A stretch of DNA of 64,000 bases from Streptomyces sp. MP131-18 (GTDB taxonomy: Bacteria > Actinomycetota > Actinomycetes > Streptomycetales > Streptomycetaceae), in assembly GCF_001984575.1 (NCBI RefSeq), contig NZ_LZNS01000001.1:7207012-7271011 (forward strand), read 5' to 3'. This document shows, one piece after another, positions 31,849 through 40,577 of this stretch. The notes under the pieces are model-generated. The model was not told where the DNA came from and made no database searches. It saw only the letters and a program-made list of their open reading frames with translations. Each line of letters begins with the position of its first letter. Position 1 is the first letter of the stretch. The translations under genes and the position numbers were made by a program.

Positions 31849-32474
31849 TCGCCTTCGTCCAGGGGCCGGTCGCGGCCCTCGCCCCCGACTCCGCCGTGGT
31901 GGCGGTCGGGGGCATCGGGATCGCCGTCCAGTGCACCCCCGGCACGCTCGCCGGGCTGCGCCCCGGCGAGGAGGCCAGGCTGGCCACCTCGCTCGTCGTC
32001 CGGGAGGACTCGCTCACCCTCTACGGCTTCGCCGACGAGGACGAACGGCAGACCTTCGAGCTGCTCCAGACCGCGAGCGGCGTGGGGCCCCGGCTGGCCC
32101 AGGCCATGCTGGCGGTGCACAGCCCGGACGCGCTGCGCCTGGCCGTCGCCACCGGCGATGAGAAGACCCTCACGGCCGTCCCCGGCATCGGCAAGAAGGG
32201 CGCGCAGAAGCTCCTGCTGGAGCTGAAGGACCGGCTCGGCGAGCCGCTGGGCACCGGGGCGCGCGGCCCGGCCCGGCCCGCGGGGCCCGCCGCGGCGGGC
32301 TGGCGTGAGCAGCTGCACGCCGCCCTCGTCGGCCTCGGCTACGCACCGCGCGAGGCCGACGACGCGGTGGCCGCCGTCGCCCCGCAGGCCGAGGCCGCAG
32401 CCGCGGACGGCACCGCGCCCTCCGTGTCCGGCCTGCTGCGCGCCGCCCTCCAGACCCTCAACCGCACCCGGTAG
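31845..32474 (+). CDS. ruvA: Holliday-junction branch-migration protein RuvA
   Basis: A 209-aa protein with the OB-fold N-domain (MIAFVQGPVAALAP), two helix-hairpin-helix motifs (ASGVGPRLAQAML, VPGIGKKGAQKLLLELKD) and domain III (ALVGLGYAPREADDAV) that touches RuvB. A Pro/Ala/Gly linker joins them. It binds the four-way junction and guides RuvB. The start overlaps ruvC and the stop is 12 bases before ruvB. Confidence 0.95.
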   Translation: MIAFVQGPVAALAPDSAVVAVGGIGIAVQCTPGTLAGLRPGEEARLATSLVVREDSLTLYGFADEDERQTFELLQTASGVGPRLAQAMLAVHSPDALRLAVATGDEKTLTAVPGIGKKGAQKLLLELKDRLGEPLGTGARGPARPAGPAAAGWREQLHAALVGLGYAPREADDAVAAVAPQAEAAAADGTAPSVSGLLRAALQTLNRTR

Positions 32475-32486
32475 GAAGCGATCCGC

Positions 32487-33548
32487 ATGAGCGCGTACGA
32501 GCAGGCAGGCGAGGCGGGGGAACGCCTGGTGGGCGCCGCGGCCGACGGCGAGGACCTGGCCGTCGAGGCCGCCCTGCGGCCCAAGGACCTCGGCGAGTTC
32601 ATCGGGCAGACCCGCGTCCGCGAGCAGCTCGACCTCGTCCTGCGCGCGGCGCGCGCCCGGGGCGCCACCGCGGACCATGTGCTGCTCTCCGGGGCGCCCG
32701 GGCTCGGCAAGACCACCCTGTCCATGATCATCGCTGCCGAGATGGCCGCCCCCATCCGCATCACCTCGGGCCCGGCCATCCAGCACGCGGGCGACCTCGC
32801 GGCCATCCTCTCCTCCCTGGCCGAGGGCGAGGTCCTGTTCCTCGACGAGATCCACCGGATGTCCAGGCCCGCCGAGGAAATGCTGTACATGGCCATGGAG
32901 GACTTCCGGGTCGACGTCATTGTCGGCAAGGGGCCAGGGGCCACCGCCATTCCGCTGGAGCTGCCGCCGTTCACCCTGGTGGGGGCCACCACGCGGGCCG
33001 GGCTGCTGCCGCCGCCGCTGCGCGACCGGTTCGGTTTCACCGGTCACATGGAGTTCTACGAGCCGGCCGAGCTGGAGCGGGTGGTGCACCGTTCTGCGCA
33101 CCTGCTGGGAGTCGAGGTGACGGCGGACGGCGCCGCCGAGATCGCCGGCCGCTCCCGCGGCACCCCGCGCATCGCCAACCGCCTGCTGCGCCGCGTCAGG
33201 GACTACGCCCAGGTGCGTGCGGACGGCGTCGTCACCCGGGAGACCGCGACGCGGGCGCTGGCCGTCTACGAGGTCGACGAGCGCGGTCTCGACCGCCTGG
33301 ACCGGGCGGTGCTGCGCGCCCTGCTGAAGCTGTTCGGCGGCGGTCCGGTCGGCCTGTCCACCCTTTCGGTCGCGGTGGGGGAGGAGCGGGAGACGGTCGA
33401 GGAGGTCGCGGAGCCGTTCCTGGTGCGCGAGGGGCTGCTGGCCCGTACCCCGCGCGGGCGGGTCGCCACTCCGGCGGCCTGGCGTCACCTGGACATGGAG
33501 CCGCCGCCCGCCGCGGCCGGCGGACAAGAAGGACTGTTCGGGACGTGA
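32487..33548 (+). CDS. ruvB: Holliday-junction helicase motor RuvB
   Basis: A 353-aa AAA+ ATPase driving branch migration. It has LRPKDLGEFIGQ at the start, Walker A GAPGLGKTT, Walker B LFLDEIHRM, sensor 1 GATTRAG, arginine finger region RDRFG, and the C-terminal winged helix (GLLARTPRGRVAT). It is the last gene of yebC-ruvC-ruvA-ruvB. Confidence 0.96.
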   Translation: MSAYEQAGEAGERLVGAAADGEDLAVEAALRPKDLGEFIGQTRVREQLDLVLRAARARGATADHVLLSGAPGLGKTTLSMIIAAEMAAPIRITSGPAIQHAGDLAAILSSLAEGEVLFLDEIHRMSRPAEEMLYMAMEDFRVDVIVGKGPGATAIPLELPPFTLVGATTRAGLLPPPLRDRFGFTGHMEFYEPAELERVVHRSAHLLGVEVTADGAAEIAGRSRGTPRIANRLLRRVRDYAQVRADGVVTRETATRALAVYEVDERGLDRLDRAVLRALLKLFGGGPVGLSTLSVAVGEERETVEEVAEPFLVREGLLARTPRGRVATPAAWRHLDMEPPPAAAGGQEGLFGT

Positions 33549-33567
33549 CGATGCGCGACCGCGCGGA

Positions 33568-33595
33568 TTTACCCCGTGTGGAACTCCGATAGCAT
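33568..33595 (+). promoter_or_regulatory. putative promoter of yajC-secD-secF-apt
   Basis: TTTACC (33568-33573) and TAGCAT (33590-33595) are 16 bases apart, 20 bases after the ruvB stop. A start near 33602 would leave a leader of about 120 bases before yajC. Confidence 0.45.
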
Positions 33596-33639
33596 CCTGG
33601 ACGTTGTTCCCCAGGCGCGGCCTCGCTTAGACTCCGCCG

Positions 33640-33664
33640 ATGCCGTCCCCACTCAGGACGGCAT
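33640..33664 (+). terminator. 9-bp hairpin in the yajC leader
   Basis: Arms 33640-33648 and 33656-33664 are perfectly complementary with a 7-nt loop. It could end the ruv transcript, or act as an attenuator because it lies downstream of the putative yajC promoter. Confidence 0.45.
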
Positions 33665-33721
33665 GCCCACCCCCCGAATATCAGGCTGCTCCGGCGGCCA
33701 GACAAAGGAATTTCCTCCACC

Positions 33722-34174
33722 GTGGACATCGCGTTTCTCTTCCCGTTCATTCTGCTCATCGGTGTCATGTTCCTCATGACACGCTCTGCCAAGAACCGGC
33801 AGCGCCAGGCCATGGAGATGCGGAACTCGATGGAACCCGGCACCGGCGTGCGGACCATCGGCGGTCTGTATGCCGAGGTCAAGGAGGTCCGTGAGGACTC
33901 CGTGCTGCTCGAGATCGCGCCGGGCGTGCACACTCTCTTCGCGAAGAACGCCATCGGGGCCGTGCTGGACGCCGAGGAGTACGAGCGCATCATCAGCGGC
34001 GACGACTCCTACCCCGACGACGACGACACCGTCGTTCCGGACGACGCCTCCGCTCTGACCGAAGGCGAGGGGGACCGGGTCGAGCTGGACAAGACCGACG
34101 CCGAGGACCGCGACCGGGCCGAGTCGCGGGACGACAGGGACGACGACGGCGAGAACGGATCTGCCAGGTCCTGA
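33722..34174 (+). CDS. yajC: preprotein translocase subunit YajC
   Basis: A 150-aa protein. One N-terminal helix (IAFLFPFILLIGVMFLM) and a basic RSAKNRQRQA stretch are followed by the compact YajC domain with GTGVRTIGGLYAEV and LEIAPGVHTLFAKNAIG. After that comes a 50-residue tail very rich in Asp and Glu, beyond the usual family length. YajC associates with SecDF at the translocon. The GTG at 33722 begins right at the helix. Confidence 0.93.
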   Translation: MDIAFLFPFILLIGVMFLMTRSAKNRQRQAMEMRNSMEPGTGVRTIGGLYAEVKEVREDSVLLEIAPGVHTLFAKNAIGAVLDAEEYERIISGDDSYPDDDDTVVPDDASALTEGEGDRVELDKTDAEDRDRAESRDDRDDDGENGSARS

Positions 34175-34263
34175 ACGCGGCGGCACCGGCCGCCCGTCAG
34201 TCATTCCGCTGAGCCGCGCGGCGGTCACCGGCCGCGGGTCGCTGGACAGAGAGAGACGAGAAG

Positions 34264-36126
34264 GTGGCGACACCGAAGAGGGACCTCAGGTCCTCCCCGA
34301 AGAGGAATTCCCGGCCCCGGGGAGCGCAGGGCAGGCCAGGACGGGCCCTGCTGCTGGTAGTGCTGATCATGGGAGCGCTGACCGGGGGCATGTTCCTCTC
34401 CGGTCACACCACCCCCCGTCTGGGAATCGACCTCGCCGGCGGTACGAGCATCACGCTCTCGGCGGTGGCCGAGGAGGGCGCCGAGGACGCGATCAACTCG
34501 ACGAACCTCAACACCGCGGTCAACATCATCGAGCGCCGGGTCAACGGCCTCGGTGTCCAGGAAGCCGAGGTCCAGACCCAGGGCGACCGGAACATCATCG
34601 TCAATATCCCCAAGGGCACCGACGAGGACCAGGCCAGGGAGCAGGTCGGCACCACCGCCGAGCTCGGCTTCCGGCCGGTGCTGACGATCGGTTCCGCGGT
34701 TCCCATGGAGGAGCCGACGGAGGAACCGACGGAGGAACCGACCGAGGAGCCGACCGAGGAGCCCTCGGACGGGGCCTCGGACGAGCCTTCCGGTGAGGAG
34801 CCCACGGACGAGCCCACCGAGGAGCCGGCGGACGACGCCTCGGACGAGCCCACGGACGAGCCCACGGAGGAGCCGACCGACTCGGGTGACGGTGGCGACA
34901 CCAGCAACCAGGGCCTGTCCGCTCCCGGCGCGGCCGGCTCCGTCAGCCAGGCGTCCTACCGCACGGACGAGACCGACGCCCCCGAGGAGCCCACCGAGGA
35001 CGAGGCGGCCCAGGAAGCGGCCGATCTCCAGGCCCGGCTCGACGCGCTCGACTGCGGCACCGAGGAGGCCAGGGTCGCCTCCGGCCGCGAGGCCGCCACG
35101 GCCAAGGACGAGGACGTCATCGTCGCCTGTGACGACGAGGGTGTGTACAAGTACGCGCTCGGCCCGGTGGCCGTTCCTGGCACCGACGTCAGCGGCGCGG
35201 ACGCGGTGTACGACACCCAGCGCGGCCAGGGCTGGATCGTTCAGATGGAGTTCAACGGCTCCGGTGCCGACAAGTTCGCGGACATCACCGCCGAGCTGGC
35301 CACCCAGGTCGAGCCGCAGAACCAGTTCGCCATCGTCCTCGACGGCGGCGTCGTCTCCGCCCCCTCGGTCTCCGAGCGGCTCGGTGGCGGCAGCGCCGAG
35401 ATCTCGGGCGGCTTCAACCAGGAGTCCGCGGACGACCTGGCCAACATCCTCAAGTACGGTGCCCTGCCCCTGAGTTTCGAGGAGGCGAGCGTCTCCACCG
35501 TCTCCCCGACCCTGGGCGGCGAGCAGCTGGAGGCCGGCCTCATCGCCGGCGCCATCGGCCTGGCGCTGGTCGTGATCTACATGGTCACGTACTACCGCGG
35601 CCTGGCGCTGATCGCGTTGGCCAGCCTCATCGTCTCCGGCGTGCTGACCTACACGATCATGTCGCTGCTCGGCCCGGCCATCGGCTTCGCGCTGAACCTG
35701 CCGGCCGTATGCGGCGCCATCGTGGCCATCGGCATCACGGCGGACTCGTTCATCGTCTACTTCGAACGCATAAGGGACGAGATCAGAGAGGGCAGGAGTC
35801 TGCGGCCCGCGGTGGAGCGCGGGTGGCCACGGGCCCGGCGCACCATCCTGGTCTCGGACTTCGTGTCCTTCCTCGCCGCGGCGGTGCTGTTCGTGGTCAC
35901 GGTCGGCAAGGTGCAGGGCTTCGCCTTCACCTTGGGCCTCACCACGGCCCTGGACGTCGTGGTCGTCTTCCTGTTCACCAAACCGCTGATGACGCTGCTC
36001 GCCCGCCGCAAGTTCTTCGCCAGCGGGCATCCCTGGTCCGGGCTCGACCCGAAGCGACTCGGCGCCAAGCCGCTGCTGCGCGGCCGGCGCCCCGCCCCCG
36101 TTCCCAGCGACCCGAAGGAGGCGTGA
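34264..36126 (+). CDS. secD: protein-export membrane protein SecD, with acidic Pro-rich insert
   Basis: A 620-aa proton-driven export subunit. It has helix 1 at about 22-44, then the large outside P1 domain with LGIDLAGGTSITL and ERRVNGLGVQEAEVQ. Residues about 149-207 are a repetitive Glu/Pro/Thr/Asp insert inside P1. The head domain and five C-terminal helices (IAGAIGLALVVIYMV, AVCGAIVAIGITADSFIVYFERI region with the conserved D-S-F-I) follow. SecD pulls translocated proteins out of SecYEG with SecF. The GTG at 34264 follows an AGAGAGACGAGAAG purine stretch. secF starts one base after the stop. Confidence 0.95.
   Translation: MATPKRDLRSSPKRNSRPRGAQGRPGRALLLVVLIMGALTGGMFLSGHTTPRLGIDLAGGTSITLSAVAEEGAEDAINSTNLNTAVNIIERRVNGLGVQEAEVQTQGDRNIIVNIPKGTDEDQAREQVGTTAELGFRPVLTIGSAVPMEEPTEEPTEEPTEEPTEEPSDGASDEPSGEEPTDEPTEEPADDASDEPTDEPTEEPTDSGDGGDTSNQGLSAPGAAGSVSQASYRTDETDAPEEPTEDEAAQEAADLQARLDALDCGTEEARVASGREAATAKDEDVIVACDDEGVYKYALGPVAVPGTDVSGADAVYDTQRGQGWIVQMEFNGSGADKFADITAELATQVEPQNQFAIVLDGGVVSAPSVSERLGGGSAEISGGFNQESADDLANILKYGALPLSFEEASVSTVSPTLGGEQLEAGLIAGAIGLALVVIYMVTYYRGLALIALASLIVSGVLTYTIMSLLGPAIGFALNLPAVCGAIVAIGITADSFIVYFERIRDEIREGRSLRPAVERGWPRARRTILVSDFVSFLAAAVLFVVTVGKVQGFAFTLGLTTALDVVVVFLFTKPLMTLLARRKFFASGHPWSGLDPKRLGAKPLLRGRRPAPVPSDPKEA
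34708..34882 (+). repeat. degenerate 12-bp repeat (EEPT/DEPT) in secD
   Basis: Four near-perfect units encoding Glu-Glu-Pro-Thr at 34708-34755 are followed by degenerate EEPS, DEPS, DEPT and EEPT copies to about 34882. Unit number is probably prone to slippage. Confidence 0.8.
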
Positions 36127-36127
36127 G

Positions 36128-37291
36128 ATGTCACGGCTCGGCGATCTCGGTGCACGGCTGTACCGCGGCGAGGTCGGCTTCGACTTCGTCGCCAGGCGGA
36201 AGATCTGGTACGCCTTCTCCGTCCTGATCACCATCGTCGCCTTCGCGGGCCTCGGCATCCGCGGCCTCCACATGGGCGTGGAGTTCGAGGGCGGCGCCGT
36301 CTTCACCACCGAGGGGACCGAGGTCTCGGTGGAGGAGGCGCGCGAGGTGGCCGAGGACGCCTCGGGCAGCCAGGCGCTGGTGCAGACCCTCGGTGACGAC
36401 GGGGCGATGCGCATTCAGGTCAGCGGCCTGGGCACCGAGCAGTCCAACGAGACGCGCGCGGCCCTCGCCGAGGCGCTCGGCGTTCCCACCGAGGACCTGA
36501 ACGCGGAGCTGATCGGCCCGAGCTGGGGCTCCCAGATCGCCAACCAGGCGTGGCAGGGTCTGGCGATCTTCCTCGTGCTCGTGGTCATCTACCTCGCCAT
36601 CGCCTTCGAATGGCGCATGGCGCTCGCCGCCCTGATCGCCCTGGTCCACGACCTCACGATCACCGTCGGCGTCTACGCGATCGTCGGCTTCGAGGTCACG
36701 CCGGGCACGGTCATCGGCCTGCTGACCATCCTCGGCTATTCGCTGTACGACACGGTCGTCGTCTTCGACGGGCTCAAGGAGACGACCAAGCACTTCACCA
36801 AACAGACCCGCCACACCTACGGCGAGCTGGCCAACCGAAGTCTCAACGGCACACTGGTGCGTTCGATCAACACCTCGGTGGTGGCCCTGCTCCCGGTGGG
36901 CGCGCTGCTGTTCATCGGTGGCGGCGCCCTCGGCGGCGGCATGCTGAACGACATCGCGCTCTCGCTGTTCGTCGGCCTCACCGCCGGTGCGTACTCCTCC
37001 ATCGTGATCGCCACGCCCCTGGTGGCGGACTTCAAGAAGCGCGAACCGCAGATCCGGGCCCAGGACCGCAAGGTTCTGGCGCGCCGTGCCAAGCGCGCGG
37101 AGGACGGCAGGGACGACGAGGACGGCACCGGCGAGGCGGCCGAGGAGTCGCGGACCGACGCCGAGGGCGCGGACGAGGACGACGAGCCCGCTCCGGTGGC
37201 CGCCGCGGGGGCGCCGGGACCGCGCGGCCCGCGGCGCCAGCCCGTTTCGCGCACGCGGGGACGCGGCCGGCCCTCGGGGAAGCGGCGGTGA
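36128..37291 (+). CDS. secF: protein-export membrane protein SecF
   Basis: A 387-aa partner of SecD with six helices. RRKIWYAFSVLITIVAFAGLGIRG is followed by MGVEFEGGAVF, the P1 domain, and the SecF block LTILGYSLYDTVVVFDGLKE then SLNGTLVRSINTSV. The C-terminal 80 residues are a charged, Glu/Asp then Arg/Pro-rich cytoplasmic tail. The ATG at 36128 is one base from the secD stop. The stop overlaps the apt GTG. Confidence 0.95.
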   Translation: MSRLGDLGARLYRGEVGFDFVARRKIWYAFSVLITIVAFAGLGIRGLHMGVEFEGGAVFTTEGTEVSVEEAREVAEDASGSQALVQTLGDDGAMRIQVSGLGTEQSNETRAALAEALGVPTEDLNAELIGPSWGSQIANQAWQGLAIFLVLVVIYLAIAFEWRMALAALIALVHDLTITVGVYAIVGFEVTPGTVIGLLTILGYSLYDTVVVFDGLKETTKHFTKQTRHTYGELANRSLNGTLVRSINTSVVALLPVGALLFIGGGALGGGMLNDIALSLFVGLTAGAYSSIVIATPLVADFKKREPQIRAQDRKVLARRAKRAEDGRDDEDGTGEAAEESRTDAEGADEDDEPAPVAAAGAPGPRGPRRQPVSRTRGRGRPSGKRR

Positions 37292-37848
37292 CCGCCGTGC
37301 CGCCCGTCCCGGCGGATGTGGCCGGTCTGCTGCTGAGCCGCATCCGGGACGTGCCCGACTATCCGCGGCCGGGAATCGTCTTCAAGGACATCACGCCGCT
37401 GCTGGCCGACCCGGAAGCGTTCTCCGCGCTCACCGACGAGCTGGCCGCGTTCTGCCGCAGGCACGGCGCGACCAAGGTGGTCGGCCTGGAGGCGCGCGGC
37501 TTCATCCTGGCGGCGCCGGTGGCCGTCCGGGCGGGCCTCGGCTTTGTGCCGGTCCGCAAGGCGGGCAAGCTGCCGGGCGCCACCCTCTCGCAGGCGTACG
37601 AGCTGGAGTACGGCAGCGCGGAAATGGAGATCCACGCCGAGGACCTGACCGCGGACGACCGGGTGCTGGTGATCGACGACGTCCTGGCCACCGGCGGCAC
37701 CGCCGAGGCGTCGCTGCGCCTGATCCGGCGCTCCGGCGCGCGGGTGGCCGGACTCGCCGTGCTGATGGAGCTGAAATTTCTCGACGGCCGCGAGCGAGTG
37801 CTCCCCGAACTGGACGGGGCCCCCTACCAGGCGCTCATCACCGTCTGA
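37288..37848 (+). CDS. apt: adenine phosphoribosyltransferase
   Basis: A 186-aa purine-salvage enzyme making AMP from adenine and PRPP. It has the APRT block RDVPDYPRPGIVFKDITPLL, GLEARGFILAAPVA, VRKAGKLPG and the PRPP-binding loop VLVIDDVLATGGTAEAS. The GTG at 37288 overlaps the secF stop by 4 bases, so it is coupled to the secretion genes. The operon ends at a 16-bp hairpin. Confidence 0.95.
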   Translation: MTAVPPVPADVAGLLLSRIRDVPDYPRPGIVFKDITPLLADPEAFSALTDELAAFCRRHGATKVVGLEARGFILAAPVAVRAGLGFVPVRKAGKLPGATLSQAYELEYGSAEMEIHAEDLTADDRVLVIDDVLATGGTAEASLRLIRRSGARVAGLAVLMELKFLDGRERVLPELDGAPYQALITV

Positions 37849-37862
37849 AACAGCCCGCGCAC

Positions 37863-37899
37863 GCGCCCGGCGCCCGCATATCGTGCGGGCGCCGGGCGC
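37863..37899 (+). terminator. terminator of yajC-secDF-apt
   Basis: A 16-bp perfect stem (37863-37878 with 37884-37899), a 5-nt TATCG loop and a following TT, 14 bases after the apt stop. Confidence 0.75.
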
Positions 37900-38054
37900 T
37901 TACGCGGGCTTGCGGGCGTGAGGTTCACCTGGGCTCGTTACCATGGCAGTCCGATCGTTTCCCGGCCGGACTCTCCTCAGGCCGCCCGCGGCCCGGAGGA
38001 CCGCTCCCCTTCCTGGCCGTCGGCGGACAGGAAAGGGCCCGAGAAGGAGTGCCC

Positions 38055-40508
38055 TTGCCAGACGACGCCCAGCCGCTCACCTCAGTGGAGCGGAAGAGTG
38101 CCAAGCCGTCCACCGCCCTCAGCTGGCGGGACGGCGCGGACGGTCGCGCCCAGGCACCGGCCGCCGCGCAGCCGGCGCCCGCAGTCTCCGGCGTCTCGGG
38201 CCGTTCCGGCTCTTCCAACCGGGTACGCGCCCGGCTCGCCCGGCTCGGCGTTCAGCGGTCAAGTCCCTACAACCCGGTCCTGGAGCCGCTGCTGCGCGTG
38301 GTCCGCGCCGGGGACCCCAAGGCCGACACCACGGTGCTGCGGCAGATCGAGCGCGCCTACCAGGTCGCGGAGCGCTGGCACCGCGGGCAGAAGCGCAAGA
38401 GCGGCGATCCTTACATCACCCATCCGCTGGCCGTGACCACCATCCTGGCGGAGCTGGGCATGGACCCGGCCACCCTGATGGCCGGTCTCCTGCACGACAC
38501 GGTCGAGGACACCGAGTACGGCCTCGACACCCTCCGCCGCGACTTCGGCGACCAGGTCGCCCAGCTCGTCGACGGCGTCACCAAGCTGGACAAGGTCAAG
38601 TTCGGCGAGGCCGCGCAGGCGGAGACGGTCCGCAAGATGGTCGTGGCGATGGCCAAGGACCCCCGGGTTCTGGTCATCAAGCTCGCGGACCGCCTGCACA
38701 ACATGCGCACCATGCGTTTCCTCAAGCGCGAGAAGCAGGAGCAGAAGGCCCGCGAGACGCTGGAGATCTACGCCCCGCTCGCGCACCGCCTGGGGATGAA
38801 CACGATCAAGTGGGAGCTGGAGGACCTGGCGTTCGCCATCCTCTACCCCAAGATGTACGACGAGATCGTGCGGCTGGTAGCCGAGCGCGCCCCCAAGCGT
38901 GACGAGTACCTCGCCACCGTCATCGACGAGGTACAGGCCGACCTGCGCGGCGCGCGGATCAGGGCAACGGTCACCGGGCGTCCCAAGCACTACTACAGCG
39001 TGTACCAGAAGATGATCGTGCGTGGGCGGGACTTCGCCGAGATCTACGATCTGGTCGGCATCCGCGTCCTCGTCGACACCGTCCGTGACTGCTACGCGGC
39101 GCTCGGCACCGTGCACGCCCGGTGGAATCCGGTGCCGGGGCGGTTCAAGGACTACATCGCGATGCCGAAGTTCAACATGTACCAGTCGCTGCACACGACG
39201 GTCATAGGACCCGGCGGCAAGCCCGTCGAGCTCCAGATCCGCACCTTCGACATGCACCGGCGCGCGGAGTTCGGCATCGCGGCCCACTGGAAGTACAAGC
39301 AGCAGGCCGTCGCCGGCTCCTCCAAGGTCCGCTCCGACGCCCCCAAGAAGGGCGAGCGCAAGGGGGGCAGGAGCACCGTCGACGACATGGCGTGGCTGCG
39401 GCAGCTCCTCGACTGGCAGAAGGAGACGGAGGACCCGGGGGAGTTTCTCGAATCGCTGCGCTTCGACCTGTCGCGCAACGAGGTGTTCGTCTTCACGCCC
39501 AAGGGCGACGTGATCGCGCTGCCCGCCGGCGCCACGCCCGTCGACTTCGCCTACACGGTCCACACCGAGGTCGGCCATCGCACCATAGGGGCCAAGGTCA
39601 ACGGGCGTCTGGTGCCGCTGGAATCGACGCTCGACAACGGCGACACCGTGGAGATCTTCACCTCCAAGGCCGAAGGCGCGGGGCCCTCGCGCGACTGGCT
39701 CGGCTTCGTCAAATCGCCGCGGGCCCGCAACAAGATCCGCGGCTGGTTCTCCAAGGAGCGCCGCGACGAGGCGATCGAGCAGGGCAAGGACTTCATCACC
39801 CGCGCCGTCCGCAAGCAGAATCTGCCGATCCAGCACGTGCTCAGCGGCGACACGCTCGTCACTCTCGCCCACGAGATGCGCTACCCGGACATCTCCTCGC
39901 TGTACGCCGCGATCGGCGAGGGCCACGTCTCCGCGCAGTCCGTCGTGCAGAAGCTGGTGCAGGCCGTCGGCGGCGAGGAGGCGGCGAACGAGGACATCGC
40001 CGAGGCCGCCCCGCCCGTACCGGCCCGCGGCAAGCGCCGGACCACCGCCGACCCCGGCGTGGTCGTCAAGGGCGTGGACGATGTGTGGGTCAAGCTCGCC
40101 CGGTGTTGTACGCCGGTGCCAGGCGACCCCATCATCGGCTTCGTCACCCGGGGCAACGGGGTCTCCGTGCACCGCGCCGACTGCGTCAACGTCGACTCGC
40201 TGGCCCGCGAGCCGGAGCGCATCCTCGACGTCGAGTGGGCTCCCACCCAGTCCTCCGTCTTCCTGGTCGCCATCCAGGTCGAGGCCCTCGACCGCTCGCG
40301 GCTGCTGTCCGACGTCACACGGGTGCTCTCCGACCAGCACGTGAACATCCTGTCCGCCGCCGTGCAGACCTCCCGGGACCGCGTCGCCACCTCGCGCTTC
40401 ACCTTCGAGATGGGCGACCCCAAGCACCTGGGGCACGTGCTGAAGGCGGTGCGCGGTGTGGAGGGCGTCTACGACGTCTACCGCGTCACCTCGCCGCGCC
40501 GCCCCTGA
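38055..40508 (+). CDS. relA: bifunctional (p)ppGpp synthetase/hydrolase Rel
   Basis: An 817-aa long Rel enzyme. The N-terminal 70 residues are Ser/Ala/Pro-rich. The HD hydrolase domain is intact (HPLAVTTILAELGMD, HDTVED near 147). The synthetase domain has YDLVGIRVLVDT and GRFKDYIAMPK. Its RFKD is the RXKD motif of bifunctional Rel enzymes, not the EXDD of synthetase-only RelA. TGS (from about 475), a zinc-finger-type linker with RCCTPVPGD and the C-terminal ACT domain (about 740-815) follow. The TTG at 38055 has AAGGAG at 38044-38049; no ATG or GTG fits as well. It has its own leader after the apt terminator. Confidence 0.95.
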   Translation: MPDDAQPLTSVERKSAKPSTALSWRDGADGRAQAPAAAQPAPAVSGVSGRSGSSNRVRARLARLGVQRSSPYNPVLEPLLRVVRAGDPKADTTVLRQIERAYQVAERWHRGQKRKSGDPYITHPLAVTTILAELGMDPATLMAGLLHDTVEDTEYGLDTLRRDFGDQVAQLVDGVTKLDKVKFGEAAQAETVRKMVVAMAKDPRVLVIKLADRLHNMRTMRFLKREKQEQKARETLEIYAPLAHRLGMNTIKWELEDLAFAILYPKMYDEIVRLVAERAPKRDEYLATVIDEVQADLRGARIRATVTGRPKHYYSVYQKMIVRGRDFAEIYDLVGIRVLVDTVRDCYAALGTVHARWNPVPGRFKDYIAMPKFNMYQSLHTTVIGPGGKPVELQIRTFDMHRRAEFGIAAHWKYKQQAVAGSSKVRSDAPKKGERKGGRSTVDDMAWLRQLLDWQKETEDPGEFLESLRFDLSRNEVFVFTPKGDVIALPAGATPVDFAYTVHTEVGHRTIGAKVNGRLVPLESTLDNGDTVEIFTSKAEGAGPSRDWLGFVKSPRARNKIRGWFSKERRDEAIEQGKDFITRAVRKQNLPIQHVLSGDTLVTLAHEMRYPDISSLYAAIGEGHVSAQSVVQKLVQAVGGEEAANEDIAEAAPPVPARGKRRTTADPGVVVKGVDDVWVKLARCCTPVPGDPIIGFVTRGNGVSVHRADCVNVDSLAREPERILDVEWAPTQSSVFLVAIQVEALDRSRLLSDVTRVLSDQHVNILSAAVQTSRDRVATSRFTFEMGDPKHLGHVLKAVRGVEGVYDVYRVTSPRRP

Positions 40509-40525
40509 CGCCCGACCCCGCGCAC

Positions 40526-40573
40526 ACGGCGGCGGCGCCGGGCCCACCGCGGTGGGCCCGGCGCCGCCGCCGT
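40526..40573. terminator. perfect 48-nt palindrome, bidirectional terminator between relA and DUF349 gene
   Basis: Bases 40526-40549 are the exact reverse complement of 40550-40573. It lies between the convergent stops at 40508 (relA) and 40578. As RNA it folds into a hairpin with about 22 paired bases on either strand. Confidence 0.85.
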
Positions 40574-40577
40574 CCGG

